NCBI RefSeq assembly: GCF_017352375.1
Contig: NZ_JAFEVR010000016.1
Coordinates: forward strand, 62,001-126,000
Source of the DNA: Mycolicibacterium sp. S2-37
GTDB taxonomy: Bacteria > Actinomycetota > Actinomycetes > Mycobacteriales > Mycobacteriaceae
Length of the DNA: 64,000 nucleotides
Reading direction: 5' to 3'
Position numbers and translations under genes: made by a program. The notes under the pieces are model-generated. The model saw only the letters and a program-made list of their open reading frames with translations, was not told the origin of the DNA and ran no database searches. Shown here piece after piece: positions 8,302-17,236 of the stretch. Within the stretch, counting starts at the first letter, position 1, and the number at the start of each line of letters is the position of its first letter.

Positions 8302-8604
8302 CGCCTGCGTCACCCCTCGCGAGGGGTGAAGACACCTCCACTCTCGGCCCCGCCAGTGAAGTTGTCGTCACGCGCTACGCCGCGAAACCACACGCGTGTG
8401 ACTTATGTGCCTCCTGAGCCTGCAGAGGCCGGTGTGGCGCCGCGGACCCTCCCGTCCGACAGGCCTGCCGAGTAGGCTCGTCAGCTAACCGGTTCGGCTG
8501 TAACGGCTGACCTGGCGAAACCGATGAACCACTAGTTGTGGCCTTGCACGGAACGTGCGGACTCCAGCGGAATAGACGCAATAGCAAACTTTATTGGAGG
8601 GCTT
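8302..8604. other. Intergenic region after dcd with an 18-base perfect palindrome
   Basis: About 300 bases without a supported gene. Positions 8311-8328 (CACCCCTCGCGAGGGGTG) form a perfect palindrome 10 bases after the dcd stop. It could be a terminator stem lacking a T-tract or a protein-binding site. The remainder should hold the promoter of the gene at 8605; I see an AT-rich TAGCAAACTTTATT stretch just before its GGAGG, but no convincing -35. Confidence 0.5.
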
Positions 8605-10311
8605 GTGGACATCGTTCTCGGTGTCTCGATGACACCCTCGACGGTGCGTATGGTGCTGGTCGAGGGCGAGAAGGCCGACGGGGTGACCGTCGACCACGAC
8701 GTCTTCGACATCAACGCCGTCGAGGGCTCAGCAACGCCGAACGCAGCCGATCAGGTGGTCGCGGCGGTGCTCGGAACCCAGGAGAGCGCGGCCGCCGGCG
8801 GGCATCATCTGAAATCCATCGGCGTCGCATGGAGTGACCATGCCGAGGCGTCCGCGCTGCGTGACACGCTTGCTGCACGCGGCATCGAGGACGTGATGCT
8901 GGTGTCGGAGGGCCACGCCGCCGCCGCGCTGGCCCAGGCTGTCGGCCGCGCCGTCGGATACGCCAGCACCGCGTTGTTCTTCATCGACCGTGACACCGCC
9001 ACGCTGTCAGTGGTCCAGACTGCCGACGGCTCGGTGACCAAGGTCCTCAGCCGCAGCCTGCACAGCACCGACGCCCTGGCAGTCCTCGGCGAGATGGCCG
9101 CCGCCGTCGACGCGCAGGCCGGCTCGCCGCAGGGCATGTTCGTCGTCGGCTCCGGGGTCGACGTCAGCGAGGTTCGGTCCCATCTCGAACGCCTGCTGTC
9201 GATTCCGGTCAACGCGCCCGAGGAGTCCGAGCTGGCCCTCGCCCGCGGCGCCGCACTGGCCTGCGCCAACGCCCCCGCGTTCGAGGCGTCCACGGTCGGG
9301 CTGGCCTATTCGCAGGATCCCGACGGTGGCCCCACCGCGGGCGGCGGATACGCCGCATTCGGCGCCGCGGCCACGCAGATGGCGCCGGTGAGCAGCGAGG
9401 CGCCCGTCGTACCGGTCGTCTACGGCGAACCGCTGCCGCAGCCCGAACCGGTCGACGATGAGAACCGCAAGCCGTTCCTGCTGGTCGGCAGCGCGCTGTC
9501 GTCGATCTTCGTGGTGGGCGTCGTCGCCCTGGTGATCTCGCTGGCGGTCAGCATCCGCCCGACCGCCGATCAGCGGCCGAGTCCCGCCGAGGCCGCGATC
9601 GTGCCCAGCGTGCAGGTCCCCGCGCCGGCTCCTCCGGTCGAGGAGGCGGCGCCCGTCGTCGCCCCCGCGCCCCCGCCGGCCGAGACGATCAAGGCGCCCG
9701 TGCCCGTCGTCCAGCAGGCGCCGCAGGCCCCGCCGCGCCAGGTCTTCGTCGAGCAGCCCGCCGCACCGGCCCCGGCGCCCGCGCCGGCGGCGCCCGCCCC
9801 GCCTCCCGCTGCGCCCGCACCTGCGCCGGCGCCCGTTCCGGCCGCTCCGGTTCCCGTGCCGGTGCCGGTACTTCCCGCGCCGGTCATCCAGTTGCCGCCG
9901 CCGGTGATCAGCCTGCCGCGGCCGATCTACCGCCCGCCGGTGTACGACGATGAGCCCGACTCGCCGCAGTGGCCGCGTCCGTGGCAGCCGCCGCGGACGC
10001 AGGTTCCGCAGCGACCGGTGGTCCCGGTCGTACCGCAGGTGCCGCAGCAGCCGGTCCCTCAGGTGCCGTCGCGACCCCAGGTGCCCGTGGTGCCGCAAGC
10101 ACCGCAGCCCCAGGTTCCCCAGCTGCCGTCGATTCCGCTCATCCCGCAGATTCTCTCGCCGTCGAGCGGATCGGGATCGTCGGGTTCCTCATCGTCGGGC
10201 CGCGGGGGGTACGGCAGCAGTGGCGGCGGAGGTTACGACGGCGGTGGGTCGTCGGGCAGCGATGGATCCTCCGGCGGCGGCATCCTGCCGCCGGTGTGGC
10301 CGTTCCAGTAA
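8605..10311 (+). CDS. DUF7159-type membrane protein: actin/Hsp70-like N-terminus, one TM, proline-rich tail
   Basis: A 568-residue protein that I relate to Rv0312-type 'proline-rich' mycobacterial proteins (DUF7159). Residues 1-240 have an actin/Hsp70-like flavour (DIVLGVSMTPSTVRMVLVEG opening, LARGAALACANAPA near the end of the domain, like the Hsp70 'GAA.qa' motif) but lack clear ATP-binding loops. One membrane helix follows around residues 292-315 (PFLLVGSALSSIFVVGVVAL, continuing). The outer part is about 230 residues of Pro/Ala/Val-rich sequence with PxPAP and VPQxPQ repeats, ending in a Gly/Ser-rich segment. The start is GTG 8605, 4 bases after GGAGG; the frame is open further upstream but the family's MDIVLGVSMTP start fits here. 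Its function is unknown; the topology suggests a link between cytosol and cell wall. Confidence 0.8.
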   Translation: MDIVLGVSMTPSTVRMVLVEGEKADGVTVDHDVFDINAVEGSATPNAADQVVAAVLGTQESAAAGGHHLKSIGVAWSDHAEASALRDTLAARGIEDVMLVSEGHAAAALAQAVGRAVGYASTALFFIDRDTATLSVVQTADGSVTKVLSRSLHSTDALAVLGEMAAAVDAQAGSPQGMFVVGSGVDVSEVRSHLERLLSIPVNAPEESELALARGAALACANAPAFEASTVGLAYSQDPDGGPTAGGGYAAFGAAATQMAPVSSEAPVVPVVYGEPLPQPEPVDDENRKPFLLVGSALSSIFVVGVVALVISLAVSIRPTADQRPSPAEAAIVPSVQVPAPAPPVEEAAPVVAPAPPPAETIKAPVPVVQQAPQAPPRQVFVEQPAAPAPAPAPAAPAPPPAAPAPAPAPVPAAPVPVPVPVLPAPVIQLPPPVISLPRPIYRPPVYDDEPDSPQWPRPWQPPRTQVPQRPVVPVVPQVPQQPVPQVPSRPQVPVVPQAPQPQVPQLPSIPLIPQILSPSSGSGSSGSSSSGRGGYGSSGGGGYDGGGSSGSDGSSGGGILPPVWPFQ

Positions 10312-10389
10312 CCGCCCGGCCATCCAGCGTTCGTGTGCAGCATGGTGTCGCGTAGCAGTCAGCTCATCGCGTCCGCATATCAAGGCGGT

Positions 10390-11730
10390 ATGCGATGTGC
10401 TGTGTTCGGCACCGGGTACCTCGGCGCGACTCACGCCGCCGGAATGGCCGAGATCGGTCACGAGGTCATCGGTGTCGACATCGACCCCGGGAAGGTCGCC
10501 AAGCTCGCCGCCGGCGACATCCCCTTCTACGAGCCGGGGTTGCGCGAGGTACTGAGCCGCAACATCGCCGCGAAACGGCTGCAGTTCTCCACTGACTACG
10601 AGGCGGCCGCCGAGTTCGCCGACATCCACTTCCTCGGTGTCGGCACGCCGCAGAAGAAGGGCGAATACGGCGCGGACGTGTCCCATGTGCGCGCCGTGAT
10701 CGACAATCTCGTCCCGCGGCTGCGTCGCGACGCCGTGATCGTCGGCAAGTCGACGGTGCCCGTCGGCACGGCGGCCGAACTCGGTGCGCGGGCACGCGAA
10801 CTCGCTCCCGAGGGTGTCGACGTTGAGGTGGCGTGGAACCCGGAGTTCCTGCGCGAGGGTTTCGCCGTGCAGGACACCTTGGCGCCCGATCGCATCGTCC
10901 TGGGTGTGCAACCGGGTTCGATGCGAGCCGAGGCCGTGCTGCGGGAACTCTACGCACCGATCCTGGCGTCCGGCGTGCCGTTCCTGGTCACCGATCTGCA
11001 GACCGCCGAACTGGTCAAGGTGTCGGCGAATGCGTTTCTGGCGACGAAGATCTCGTTCATCAACGCCATCTCGGAGGTGTGCGAGGCCGTCGACGCCGAC
11101 GTCACCGTGCTCGCCGACGCGCTCGGCCACGACTCGCGCATCGGACGCCGGTTCCTCAACGCGGGCCTCGGTTTCGGCGGCGGCTGTCTGCCCAAGGACA
11201 TCCGTGCGTTCATGGCGCGCGCGGGTGAACTCGGCGCCAACCACGCACTGACCTTCCTGCGCGAGGTGGACAGCATCAACATGCGTCGCCGCACCCGGAT
11301 GGTCGAACTGGCGGCAACGGCGTGCGGCGGATCCCTCCTCGGCGCCAACATCGCCGTGCTCGGCGCGGCGTTCAAACCCGAATCCGACGACGTCCGCGAT
11401 TCGCCTGCCCTCAACGTGGCAGGCATGCTGCAGCTCAACGGCGCAACCGTCAACGTCTACGACCCCAAGGCGATGGAGAACTCGCGGCAGGTGTTCCCGA
11501 CGCTGAACTACTCGACCTCGGTCGACGAAGCCTGCGACCGCGCCGACGCGGTGTTGGTGCTCACCGAATGGCGCGAGTTCGTCGAACTGGACCCGGTGCC
11601 GCTCAGCGACATCGTGCGCGCGAAAGTCGTTGTGGATGGCCGCAACTGCCTTGACCGGGAGCGGTGGTCGGCCGCGGGCTGGCGGGTGTACAGCCTGGGC
11701 CGCTCCAGCCGAGCGGGGCTCGACGCATAG
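10390..11730 (+). CDS. udgA: UDP-glucose/GDP-mannose 6-dehydrogenase
   Basis: A 446-residue NAD-dependent sugar-nucleotide dehydrogenase that oxidises UDP-glucose (or a related nucleotide sugar) to the uronic acid. The N-terminal NAD site is MRCAVFGTGYLGATHA. VGTPQKKGEYGADVSHV is the conserved 'GTP' loop, STVPVGT follows, and the catalytic cysteine lies in GFGGGCLPKDIRAF. The C-terminal UDP-binding domain includes AVLGAAFKPESDDVRDSPA. Start ATG 10390 was preferred over an upstream ATG in frame because it begins exactly at the Rossmann strand. It corresponds to udgA (Rv0322) by content and by position after dcd. Its 3' end is overlapped by 128 bases by the convergent MFS gene. Confidence 0.92.
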   Translation: MRCAVFGTGYLGATHAAGMAEIGHEVIGVDIDPGKVAKLAAGDIPFYEPGLREVLSRNIAAKRLQFSTDYEAAAEFADIHFLGVGTPQKKGEYGADVSHVRAVIDNLVPRLRRDAVIVGKSTVPVGTAAELGARARELAPEGVDVEVAWNPEFLREGFAVQDTLAPDRIVLGVQPGSMRAEAVLRELYAPILASGVPFLVTDLQTAELVKVSANAFLATKISFINAISEVCEAVDADVTVLADALGHDSRIGRRFLNAGLGFGGGCLPKDIRAFMARAGELGANHALTFLREVDSINMRRRTRMVELAATACGGSLLGANIAVLGAAFKPESDDVRDSPALNVAGMLQLNGATVNVYDPKAMENSRQVFPTLNYSTSVDEACDRADAVLVLTEWREFVELDPVPLSDIVRAKVVVDGRNCLDRERWSAAGWRVYSLGRSSRAGLDA

Positions 11731-12961
11731 CGGCCTCGTGGGAGGACGGGGGCGAGTGATCGATCGGGTGCAGCGCCTGCGATCGTGCCCACCTGAACGC
11801 GACCACGGTTCCTACCCCCGTCATCGCGATCGCGGTTCCCATCAGCCATGCATACCCGATGGCGTCGGCGAGCAGAAGGCCCGACGATGCTGCCACGGTT
11901 ACGTAGAGGGCCTCGATCGACATCGGCAGCGAATAGTCCGTCGACGGTGAGTCCGGTCGCGTCAACATCATCGAGACGACCGAGAACCACGTCAGGGAGG
12001 CCACCCATGCCGCCCCCACGCCGATGAGCGCGATCGTCGTCGGGACCGCGGCGGCGTACCCCACCGCCAGCGGTACCAGGCCGGCGACCGCGCACACCGA
12101 CACGCAGCCGATCGCCATGACGGTGTGGACGGGCGCGACCCGACGGATGGCGTGACCAGCAGCCACGGCGATGCCCACCTGGCAACTCGTCGCGATCGTC
12201 TGGGCCAGCCCCACCTGCCCGACCGACCACCCCGCCGCGAGCAGCATCGCTGCCACCGGCGCGTTCGCCAGCCACACCCCGCCGCCGAACAGCGGTATGA
12301 CGATCAACGTCCACGTCGTGCGCGGCGCCCGGAAGTACCCGGTCAATCCGAGCGCCGTCTGCCCGACGGGCGGGCCGCCGGTCTGTTGTGGCTCGCGAAT
12401 CCACCACAACAGTGCCAACGGGACAACGTAGACGGCGGCGAGTGCGGCCAGGGTCACCGCCCAGCCCCACCGGTGGTAAAGCAGCAGCGCCGCACCGGAT
12501 CCGATCAGCATCGACGCGCTACCCGATGCCACGATCAGGCCGTTGGCCGCCCCGAACTCGGCCCGCGGCAACATGCGTAGGGCCAAGCCGTTGAGGGCCA
12601 CGTCGTGCACCATGGATGTGCCGAGCACCGCGGTGATGAGGGCCAGCACCGCCCACAACTGATCCGAGGGATCCAGCAGGGCAAGCCCGGCGAACAAGGC
12701 GACGTTCGCCACCTGGGTGAGCAGTAGCCAGCCCCGGTACTGCCCCAGTGTGGTGATGCAGAAGCGATCGACCAACGGCGCAGCCAAGAACTTCGCGCAG
12801 TACACGATGCCCAGCAGATTGACCGCGGCAACGGCGCCCAGCGCCAAGCCCTGATCGAGCAGAATGGCGCTCAGCGCAATGAAGAAGAAGGCGAATCCGA
12901 TGTTGGTCACCAGGTAGAGCGAGCCGAGGACGGTCAATCGACGCAACCGCGTTTGGATCAT
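11603..12961 (-). CDS. MFS transporter (AmpG/RhtX/YbtX-like)
   Basis: A 452-residue protein with about 12 hydrophobic segments, beginning with RLTVLGSLYLVTNIGFAFFF. It has the AmpG/RhtX-style features of loop KFLAAPLVDRFC and a long first half. Start ATG 12961 overlaps the stop of the upstream ABC transporter by 4 bases (ATGA), so it is the last gene of a three-gene operon. MFS proteins beside paired ABC half-transporters occur in siderophore import loci (YbtX next to YbtP-YbtQ), so a siderophore role is a reasonable inference but not shown. After the last helix the frame runs on for about 55 Pro/Arg-rich residues into the 3' end of udgA; that tail may reflect a lost stop codon or a frameshift. 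Confidence 0.82.
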   Translation of the reverse strand: MIQTRLRRLTVLGSLYLVTNIGFAFFFIALSAILLDQGLALGAVAAVNLLGIVYCAKFLAAPLVDRFCITTLGQYRGWLLLTQVANVALFAGLALLDPSDQLWAVLALITAVLGTSMVHDVALNGLALRMLPRAEFGAANGLIVASGSASMLIGSGAALLLYHRWGWAVTLAALAAVYVVPLALLWWIREPQQTGGPPVGQTALGLTGYFRAPRTTWTLIVIPLFGGGVWLANAPVAAMLLAAGWSVGQVGLAQTIATSCQVGIAVAAGHAIRRVAPVHTVMAIGCVSVCAVAGLVPLAVGYAAAVPTTIALIGVGAAWVASLTWFSVVSMMLTRPDSPSTDYSLPMSIEALYVTVAASSGLLLADAIGYAWLMGTAIAMTGVGTVVAFRWARSQALHPIDHSPPSSHEAAMRRAPLGWSGPGCTPASPRPTTAPGQGSCGHPQRLSRARCR

Positions 12962-14703
12962 CGCCGGCGCGCGATCCGCCAGCTGTTCGCCGCTACACCA
13001 CGTCGGTGCAGACGTGCAAACATGCCGTCGGCGGCCAGGAGTTCGTCGGGCGAGCCGCGTTCGATGATCCTGCCGCGCTCGAGAGTGATCACGCGGTCGG
13101 CCACGGCCAGGGTCGCCGGCTGGTGGGCGATGACGATGACCGTGCGAGCGGGGTCGTCGATCAGGTGTCTGATCGCGTCGCTCACCGCGCGCGCATTCTC
13201 GGGGTCCAGGGCCGACGCGGCTTCGTCGATCAACACGACCGACGCGTCCTTCAGCAGCGCGCGGGCGATCGACACCCGCTGACGTTCACCTCCGGACAAC
13301 CGCGCTCCGCCCTCGCCGACCGTGGTGTCCCAGCCGTCTGGCAACCGGGCGACGATCTCGTCGACGCGGGCCGCTCGGGCCGCCGCGGCTACCGCCTCGG
13401 CGGTCGCCCCTGGTCGGGCGATGCGCAGATTGTTCTCGATCGTGTCGTCGAACAGGTACACCTCTTGGAAGACGATGGAGATGCGGTCCAGCAGATCTGT
13501 CTGGTCGAGTTCGCGAACGTCGACGCCGCCGATGCGGACGGCCCCGGCGTCGGGATCGAAGAATCTCGCGATCAGGCGGATCAGGGTTGTCTTACCCGAT
13601 CCGGAGGTCCCGACCAACGCGGTGGTGCTGCCGGCGGCGAATGTGTGAGTGACGTCGCGCAGGGCGGGTGTGGACCCTCCCGGATAGGTGAACGTCACCC
13701 CGACCAGCGCGATATCCGCCGATTCCGGCGATGCGGCGCCGCCTGGTCGGTCGGGTAGGGCGGGCGTGTTCATGATCGTCTCAACTCGGGTGACGGCATT
13801 GTCCATCGCGTGCAACGCGCCGATGAGTTCGCTCAGCGAGCCGAGGGGTTCCAGGAACCGGACGGCGAGCACCATCAGCGCGATCACGTCGGGTACATCG
13901 ATGCGCTGCTGGGTGAGCAGCAGCGCTGCGGTGGCGAGTAACGCGACGAAGCCGGCCATCACGACGGCCGTGTAGGTGATGTCCGGCAGCGTCGACCGTC
14001 GCAACCCGCGGCGGTAGGCGGCGCGGTGTTCGTCGAGCGCTTCGCGGAGCCGCGCGGTGCCGGTTCCACCCTGTCCGGCCGCTCGCAGAATCGGTTGAGC
14101 CTGACCGACTTCCACGGCGCGCCCGGCGATGTGGGCGGCGGCGTCTTCCAACTCGACTTCGGCGATGGAGGCGACTCGACCGGCGCGACGCAACGCGATG
14201 AACGCCACCGGGAGAATGGCGGCGAACAGAGCCGTGACCCGCCAGTCCACGGCGGCACTGACCGCCAGGATGGTCAACGGGGTGAGCACGGCGGTGATCG
14301 CCGGGCCGCCGATGCTAACGGCGAGTTGGCCGATGTTGGTCGTGTCGGCGGTGGTTGCCCGCGCCAACCTCGACTTGTTGGCCGGCGTGAACCAGCCCAG
14401 CGGCAGGGTGGCCGTGTGCTCGATGAGCCGGCGGCGCAGTTGCTCGGTGACGTCATTGGCGGCGGCGAATCCGATCGGCGTGGCGATGACGGTGAGCAGT
14501 CCGTAGACGGCGAGTCCGACCGCCGCTGACAGCAACCATGGGCCCGCGGCGGCGAAGTCGGGTTCGTCGTGCAGCAGTGCCCGCAGGATCGGGATCAGTG
14601 ATCCGAGCAGGAGGCCCTGGAGTACCGACTGGGCGGCGTTGAGTGCCCCGAGTCGCAGGATGATGTTGCGGTCCGGGATGAGGGCGTAGAGATGTCGGAT
14701 CAC
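12958..14703 (-). CDS. ABC half-transporter, TMD-NBD fusion (second of pair)
   Basis: A 581-residue type IV exporter-fold ABC protein. Residues 1-300 hold about six membrane helices; the NBD follows with Walker A GTSGSGKTT, Q-loop IVFQEVYLF, signature LSGGERQR, Walker B VVLIDEAASALD and H-loop IAHQ. Start GTG 14703 was chosen because it forms a GTGA overlap with the stop of the upstream ABC gene and has AGGGAG at good spacing; an ATG nine codons earlier is possible. Together with 14700-16493 it should form a heterodimer. Such pairs in mycobacteria include IrtA-IrtB, which import mycobactin despite the exporter fold. The substrate here is unknown. Confidence 0.88.
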   Translation of the reverse strand: MIRHLYALIPDRNIILRLGALNAAQSVLQGLLLGSLIPILRALLHDEPDFAAAGPWLLSAAVGLAVYGLLTVIATPIGFAAANDVTEQLRRRLIEHTATLPLGWFTPANKSRLARATTADTTNIGQLAVSIGGPAITAVLTPLTILAVSAAVDWRVTALFAAILPVAFIALRRAGRVASIAEVELEDAAAHIAGRAVEVGQAQPILRAAGQGGTGTARLREALDEHRAAYRRGLRRSTLPDITYTAVVMAGFVALLATAALLLTQQRIDVPDVIALMVLAVRFLEPLGSLSELIGALHAMDNAVTRVETIMNTPALPDRPGGAASPESADIALVGVTFTYPGGSTPALRDVTHTFAAGSTTALVGTSGSGKTTLIRLIARFFDPDAGAVRIGGVDVRELDQTDLLDRISIVFQEVYLFDDTIENNLRIARPGATAEAVAAAARAARVDEIVARLPDGWDTTVGEGGARLSGGERQRVSIARALLKDASVVLIDEAASALDPENARAVSDAIRHLIDDPARTVIVIAHQPATLAVADRVITLERGRIIERGSPDELLAADGMFARLHRRGVAANSWRIARRR

Positions 14704-16493
14704 TGTGCCGCTCCCTGCTGGACCGCCCACATCCGTTCGTACAGGCCGCCGGCCGAGACCAGTTGGTCGTGGCGGCCTTGCTCGACCAGTCGTCCTTCGC
14801 TCAGGACGAGTATCTGGTCGGCATCGACCACAGTGGCCAGGCGGTGTGCGATGACGATCACGGTCTTGCCGACGACGAGGTGCGAAAGCGCCTGTTGGAC
14901 TGCGGTTTCGTTGTCGGGGTCCAGTGCGGCGGTGGCTTCGTCGAGAATGACGACCGGTGAACGAGACAGCATTGCCCGTGCGATGGTGAGCCGCTGGCGT
15001 TCGCCTCCGGACAGCTGCGCGTCGTCGCCGAGAATCGTGTCGTAGCCGCGGGGGAGCTGTTCGATGATGTCGTGGATCTGCGCGGTGCGCGCGGCCGCGA
15101 TCACCTCCGCATCGGTGGCGTCGGGCCGTACCAGTCGGATGTTCTCGGCGACGGTGTCGCGCAGGAGCATTACGTCTTGGAACACCAGTGACATCGCCGA
15201 CAACAGCGTCTGGGTTTCCATCTCGCGGACGTCGACCTCCCCGACGCGCACAGCGCCGGCGGTGACGTCGTAGAACCGCGGGATCAGCGCGGCCAGTGTT
15301 GATTTCCCGGCTCCGGACGGCCCGACGACGGCGGTGATCGTATCGGGTTCGCAGACCGCGCTGATGTCGCGGAGGACGGCTGTCCGCCCGTCGTAGCTGA
15401 ACGTCACGCGGTCGAATTCCACACGGTTATTGATGGGGTACTGCGGTTCGGCCGGCACGGGTAACGCAGGCCGGTTCAGGAGCGACTCGATGTTGTGCGC
15501 GCACATGCGTCCCTTGCGCAGTCCCTGCGAGCCGTGGATGACGGGGTTGACCGAGGTCGGCAGGCCGAGACCGACGATGAGGAAGGGAAGCACATCCGGT
15601 GCCGACACGGCGTCGGCGTGCACCCCGATGATGCCGGCTGCGCCGAGAATCGCCAGCAGCGCCATCTCCGATGCCAGTAGCCGGGCAGCGGCGGTGCTGT
15701 AACGGGTTTCGGCAGCCCATGCGGACAGTGCCGCGGCGTGTTCGTGTGCCGCAGCGTTGAACCGGTCGAGGATCCGCCCGCCGGTTCCGAAGGCCTTCAC
15801 CACGCTGATGCCGTCGGCGTATTCGACGCTGGCCGAACTGATCCGGGACTCCGCCGCGATCAGTCGGTCCATGTGGTAGGACATCGACCGCATCGCGACC
15901 CGATAGCTGATCCACAGCAGGGCCAGGGCCCCGATCGTCACCAGCGTCAGTCCCCAGTTCACGGAGGCGAGGTACACCAGCGCGGTGAGGACGGCTGTGA
16001 CGGCGCCGACCAGTTCACCGAGCGCGTGCGCGATGAGCTGGTGCATGTCCTCCAAGTCGTTGGTCATGCGGCGCTTCACCTGGCTGGGCCCGTTGGTGCG
16101 GAACCATCCCAGCGGGAGCGAGCCGAGCTGCCGCACCAGAGCGACGCGGAGTTCGTGCAGGATCCGCGCGTCGGCATAGTGACCCAGGCGCGATGAGGCG
16201 AACACGAGCAGCAGCCGAAAGCCTGCCCCTGCGCACCCCGCCGCCACCCATGCCCAGAGCGGCGCCGATGGCGGCGCCGCACCGGCATTCAGGGCCAGGC
16301 GCGCGATCTCGGCAACGGCGATGTAGGGGACCACCCCGCTTGCCGCGGCCAATCCCGACAGCACGGCGCAACACACGAGGTGCAGCCGCACGGGCGCGAG
16401 GAGCCGGCGCAGCGCTCCTGCGCTCGCGAGGGTTCGGGAACCCTCGCGCTCGTCAGTTCTCGCTGTGGCTGCACCGCTGTCGGTGATCGTCAA
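14700..16493 (-). CDS. ABC half-transporter, TMD-NBD fusion (first of pair)
   Basis: A 597-residue TMD-NBD protein. Helices occupy roughly residues 30-300; the NBD has Walker A GPSGAGKST, Q-loop LVFQDVMLL, signature LSGGERQR, Walker B VVILDEATAALD and switch IAHRLATV. The likely start is TTG 16493, 4 bases after GGAGG, with a TetR-type palindrome just upstream at 16510-16524. An ATG start at 16556 would place that palindrome inside the gene. It is the first gene of the ABC-ABC-MFS operon and is divergent from a TetR regulator. Likely partner of the next gene in a heterodimeric transporter; a siderophore or drug-like substrate is conjecture. Confidence 0.88.
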   Translation of the reverse strand: MTITDSGAATARTDEREGSRTLASAGALRRLLAPVRLHLVCCAVLSGLAAASGVVPYIAVAEIARLALNAGAAPPSAPLWAWVAAGCAGAGFRLLLVFASSRLGHYADARILHELRVALVRQLGSLPLGWFRTNGPSQVKRRMTNDLEDMHQLIAHALGELVGAVTAVLTALVYLASVNWGLTLVTIGALALLWISYRVAMRSMSYHMDRLIAAESRISSASVEYADGISVVKAFGTGGRILDRFNAAAHEHAAALSAWAAETRYSTAAARLLASEMALLAILGAAGIIGVHADAVSAPDVLPFLIVGLGLPTSVNPVIHGSQGLRKGRMCAHNIESLLNRPALPVPAEPQYPINNRVEFDRVTFSYDGRTAVLRDISAVCEPDTITAVVGPSGAGKSTLAALIPRFYDVTAGAVRVGEVDVREMETQTLLSAMSLVFQDVMLLRDTVAENIRLVRPDATDAEVIAAARTAQIHDIIEQLPRGYDTILGDDAQLSGGERQRLTIARAMLSRSPVVILDEATAALDPDNETAVQQALSHLVVGKTVIVIAHRLATVVDADQILVLSEGRLVEQGRHDQLVSAGGLYERMWAVQQGAAQ

Positions 16494-16509
16494 GAGCCCT
16501 CCTCGTTTC

Positions 16510-16524
16510 GACTGACCGTCAGTC
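16510..16524. promoter_or_regulatory. TetR-type operator between divergent tetR and ABC operon
   Basis: GACTGACCGTCAGTC is a perfect 7-base-arm palindrome with one central base, lying 16 bases upstream of the ABC operon start codon and 80 bases from the TetR gene start. The TGAC-N-GTCA core is common among actinobacterial TetR operators. It would let the neighbouring TetR protein repress the transporter operon. Confidence 0.65.
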
Positions 16525-16604
16525 AGTACGGTAGGACGTCGGCGCTCCGCGGACAAGGGATACGTCGACCGCTGGGTAGGGTTGGCGTGGCGGGAAGGAC
16601 GGAC

Positions 16605-17144
16605 GTGCCCAGGACCAAGTCGGCACCGGAGCGGCGCAGCGACATGCTTGACGCCGCCGAGTCCTTGGTGGTGCGGTCAGGTCTGGACGGCTTCACCGTG
16701 GATGACGTCACCACAGGGGCAGGCGTCGCCAAAGGAACGTTCTACCTGCACTTCTCGAACAAGGCTGGACTGATCGATGCGTTGCGCGAACGCTACCTGC
16801 ACAGGTTCGTCGAGGCGCAGATGACTGCAGCGGCGCACGCCTCCGGCGTCGCGCAGATCGAGCAATGGCTACGGGTCGGCGTGACCGAATATCTCCGCGA
16901 GATTCGGCTGCACGACGTCCTCTTCCACTCCGGGAGCGTCGAGCGCGATGCGCCGAATCAAGCTGTCGACGCCCTCGCCGGCCTGCTCGCCGACAGCGAA
17001 CTGCCGGTCGAGGATCCCTTCGCTACCGCAGTCATCCTGTATTCGGCCATGCACGGCGCGACGGACCACATCGCCCACGCGCCGGAGGATCAGCAGCGAA
17101 TGCTTGCCGTGCTCGTGAAAACGTGTCGCGCACTCCTCGGGTGA
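16605..17144 (+). CDS. TetR/AcrR family transcriptional regulator
   Basis: A 179-residue TetR-family repressor. The N-terminal helix-turn-helix runs from about residue 10 to 55 with RRSDMLDAAESLVVRSGLDG (partial quote), then TTGAGVAKGTFYLHFSNKAGL, the classical TetR recognition helix and YxHF signature. The C-terminal ligand-binding half is all-helical and not assignable. Start GTG 16605 follows GGAAGG at good spacing; GTG 16587 in frame is an alternative. It is divergent from the two ABC transporter genes, with a palindrome between them, so it probably controls that operon and perhaps itself. Confidence 0.88.
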   Translation: MPRTKSAPERRSDMLDAAESLVVRSGLDGFTVDDVTTGAGVAKGTFYLHFSNKAGLIDALRERYLHRFVEAQMTAAAHASGVAQIEQWLRVGVTEYLREIRLHDVLFHSGSVERDAPNQAVDALAGLLADSELPVEDPFATAVILYSAMHGATDHIAHAPEDQQRMLAVLVKTCRALLG

Positions 17145-17236
17145 CGGTCGACCCCTCACCGTGCGGACGGGTCCTCGGCCCTGTGGCACCGGTTCGACCG
17201 GTTGGCCACCGTACGCCGCGTGCCTAAGCTCGAGTG

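Noticed and set aside
9007..10098. 363-residue minus-strand frame over the DUF7159-type gene
   Set aside because: Arg/His/Gly-rich composition from the complement of Pro-rich codons; no signal or motif.
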